DNA of 7,957 nt from DTSX01 sp964008355 (GTDB taxonomy: Bacteria; Pseudomonadota; Gammaproteobacteria; Steroidobacterales; UBA11654): positions 1-7,957 of the forward strand of contig CAXGBD010000052.1 of assembly GCA_964008355.1 (NCBI GenBank), written 5' to 3'. This document shows, piece after piece, positions 6,761 to 7,957 of this stretch; positions within the stretch are counted from its first letter, which is position 1; every line of letters begins with the position of its first letter. The translations under genes and the position numbers were made by a program. Below the pieces are notes generated by a model. That model saw nothing but the letters and a program-made list of their open reading frames with translations, did not search any database and had not been told where the DNA came from.

Positions 6761-7159
6761 ATGAGAACACATGATGACAATGACCTCGCAGCCAAACAGA
6801 ATGAATTGTTTGTTGGCGCTTCCTTAAAGAAAGCACGGGAATCCAAGAAGCTATCAATCGAGGATGTTGCAAAGGGACTTTATGTGGTTCCTTCCATTGT
6901 TGTTGCTTTGGAGGAAGAAGCCTTTGATAAAATTGGACCGGTTGTTTTTATCAAAGGTCATTTAAAAAACTATGCAACTTTTCTAGGACTCCCTGCTGAA
7001 GAGATGCTAAAAGTACTATCAAGGAGTGGACAAATGAAAGAACAGAAAATTGTTGTACCAGGAATCGCCGACCATATGATTGCCTTAAAAATTATTTCCT
7101 ATGCAAGTGCATTCATACTAGTTATAACCATTGTAGGTATCTATATATCGCATCATTAA
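6761..7159 (+). CDS. rodZ: RodZ-like helix-turn-helix membrane protein, cytoplasmic and membrane part only
   Basis: The protein has 132 residues, against 337 in E. coli RodZ. RodZ is an inner-membrane protein that ties the MreB cytoskeleton to cell-wall elongation. The N-terminal domain (about 17-85) is an XRE-type helix-turn-helix with the RodZ pattern GASLKKARESKKLSIEDVA at 19-37 and FIKGHLKNYATFLGL at 63-77, where family members more often have GY in place of GH. One membrane helix spans about 107-130 and the chain ends at ISHH, leaving no periplasmic domain. The start resembles E. coli RodZ, with about 17 residues before the domain, but no Shine-Dalgarno sequence precedes it; it is 10 bases after the rlmN stop. 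The position between rlmN and hisS is the classical rodZ place. ispG and the PilF/PilW gene often found here are absent. A membrane-tethered regulator is an alternative, less likely in this context. Confidence 0.85.
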   Translation: MRTHDDNDLAAKQNELFVGASLKKARESKKLSIEDVAKGLYVVPSIVVALEEEAFDKIGPVVFIKGHLKNYATFLGLPAEEMLKVLSRSGQMKEQKIVVPGIADHMIALKIISYASAFILVITIVGIYISHH

Positions 7160-7185
7160 TGGTTGCTTTCTGTGGATAAGAAACT

Positions 7186-7194
7186 AGAGGAGAA
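7186..7194 (+). promoter_or_regulatory. Strong ribosome-binding site of hisS
   Basis: AGAGGAGAA lies at 7186-7194, with the AGGAG core ending six bases before the ATG at 7199. It is the best Shine-Dalgarno sequence in the window and fixes the hisS start. The 39-base gap before hisS is the longest inside the rightward run. I see no terminator hairpin in it. Confidence 0.8.
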
Positions 7195-7198
7195 TTAA

Positions 7199-7957
7199 AT
7201 GTCTGACCAGATAAAATCTGTCAGAGGAATGCCAGTTATCCTACCTCAAGACATTAAGAAGTGGCAATTTGTGGAAGCCACCGCAAGAAGTCTTCTCCAG
7301 TTATATTCATATAATGAAATCAGAACACCCGTGGTTGAAAAAAGTGAATTGTTTCAACGAACGATAGGTCAGGAAACCGATATTGTTGCAAAAGAAATGT
7401 ATACATTCCAAGACCGAAAAGAGCAATCTCTTTCACTGAGGCCTGAGGCAACTGCTGGCATCGTGAGAGCAGGCATTGAAGCAGGATTATTTTACAATCA
7501 AAGCCAAAAATTCTGGTCTATAGGACCGATGTATAGGTATGAAAGACCGCAAAAAGGGCGATACCGTCAATTTCACCAGATCAATATAGAAGCTTATGGA
7601 TTTCCAGGACCTGATATTGATGCAGAAATCATTTTATTGACAACAAGGATATGGAAAGCTCTAAACTTGAATTCATTGAAACTAGAGATTAATTCTTTGG
7701 GCACGCCGAAATCAAGACACATCCATAGAAAAGAATTACAGGATTATTTTAACAGCCATAAGGAAGATCTGGACGCAGACAGCCTGCGAAGACTGGATCA
7801 TAATCCAATGAGAATTTTAGACAGCAAAAACCCTGACTTGCAAGACCTCATTGAGTCGGCACCCAAAACAATTGATTTTCTAGATCAAGCATCGAGCGAA
7901 CACTTCCAGGCTCTAGAGGCTATATTGCAAGAGCATGCCATTGAATATACCTTGAAT
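7199..7957 (+). CDS. hisS: Histidyl-tRNA synthetase (5' part, runs off the window)
   Basis: The frame is open from the ATG at 7199 to the last base, giving the first 253 residues of a class II synthetase that is about 424 in E. coli. It charges tRNA(His) with histidine using ATP. Motif 1 lies around residues 25-55 (SYNEIRTPVVE inside it). The ATP-site LSLRPEATAGIVRAG follows at about 79-93, and motif 2 includes the GPMYRYERPQKGRYRQFHQ stretch near 109-127. GPDIDAE and LDSKNP match HisRS closely. The histidine-binding motif 3 region lies beyond the window. One deviation is the N-terminal RGMPVILP, where most HisRS have an aspartate (RGMxDxLP). It is preceded by a strong ribosome-binding site and follows the short rodZ, with ispG missing from between them. 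The identification is certain; only the 3' part is unseen. Confidence 0.96.
   Translation, partial: MSDQIKSVRGMPVILPQDIKKWQFVEATARSLLQLYSYNEIRTPVVEKSELFQRTIGQETDIVAKEMYTFQDRKEQSLSLRPEATAGIVRAGIEAGLFYNQSQKFWSIGPMYRYERPQKGRYRQFHQINIEAYGFPGPDIDAEIILLTTRIWKALNLNSLKLEINSLGTPKSRHIHRKELQDYFNSHKEDLDADSLRRLDHNPMRILDSKNPDLQDLIESAPKTIDFLDQASSEHFQALEAILQEHAIEYTLN

Noticed and set aside
7159..7179. ATG overlapping the rodZ stop (TAATG) opening a six-residue frame
   Set aside because: It closes after six codons, has no ribosome-binding site of its own and no sign of a leader-peptide attenuator such as repeated histidine codons or a hairpin.

Overview
The window is a dense, AT-rich (about 60% A+T by eye) bacterial chromosomal segment. 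It encodes housekeeping proteins that all look gammaproteobacterial. The gene order matches two conserved gammaproteobacterial neighbourhoods, suhB-trmJ-isc and ndk-rlmN-rodZ-hisS, here fused into one run and placed next to secDF. I see no mobile elements, tRNA or rRNA genes, CRISPR arrays or phage genes. The largest gene-free stretch is 104 bases. The compaction, the missing partners and several shortened proteins suggest a streamlined or host-associated gammaproteobacterium. The species cannot be named from this window alone.

Layout. At the left edge (1-1674, + strand) lie the 3' part of secD and a complete secF, which begins on the base after the secD stop. Converging on them from the other strand is suhB (1694-2503). 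A 104-base AT-rich divergent spacer (2504-2607) separates suhB from a rightward run that reaches the right edge: trmJ, a cysteine desulfurase (iscS type), an IscU-fold protein, iscA, ndk, rlmN, a short RodZ-like protein and the 5' part of hisS. Gaps in this run go from a 4-base overlap (trmJ/iscS) to 39 bases (before hisS), so it is probably one operon or a set of overlapping transcription units.

Function. The genes cover protein export (SecDF), rRNA and tRNA modification (SuhB, TrmJ, RlmN), sulfur mobilisation and Fe-S assembly (IscS, IscU-like, IscA), nucleotide balance (Ndk), cell shape (RodZ) and translation (HisS). RlmN carries a radical-SAM [4Fe-4S] cluster, so it is a client of the Fe-S genes beside it.

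The main oddity is the Fe-S cluster-assembly set. The IscU-like protein keeps the IscU fold signature and the central cysteine but lacks the first and third cluster-ligand cysteines, the usual aspartate beside the first one, and the LPPVK chaperone-recognition motif. The adjacent IscS keeps all catalytic residues but lacks the C-terminal tail that docks IscU. The chaperone, ferredoxin and regulator genes (hscBA, fdx, iscR) are absent from the locus. IscA, by contrast, is canonical. Together these suggest a remodelled Isc system whose IscU-like subunit is unlikely to be a classical scaffold. The second oddity is a RodZ that stops right after its membrane segment.
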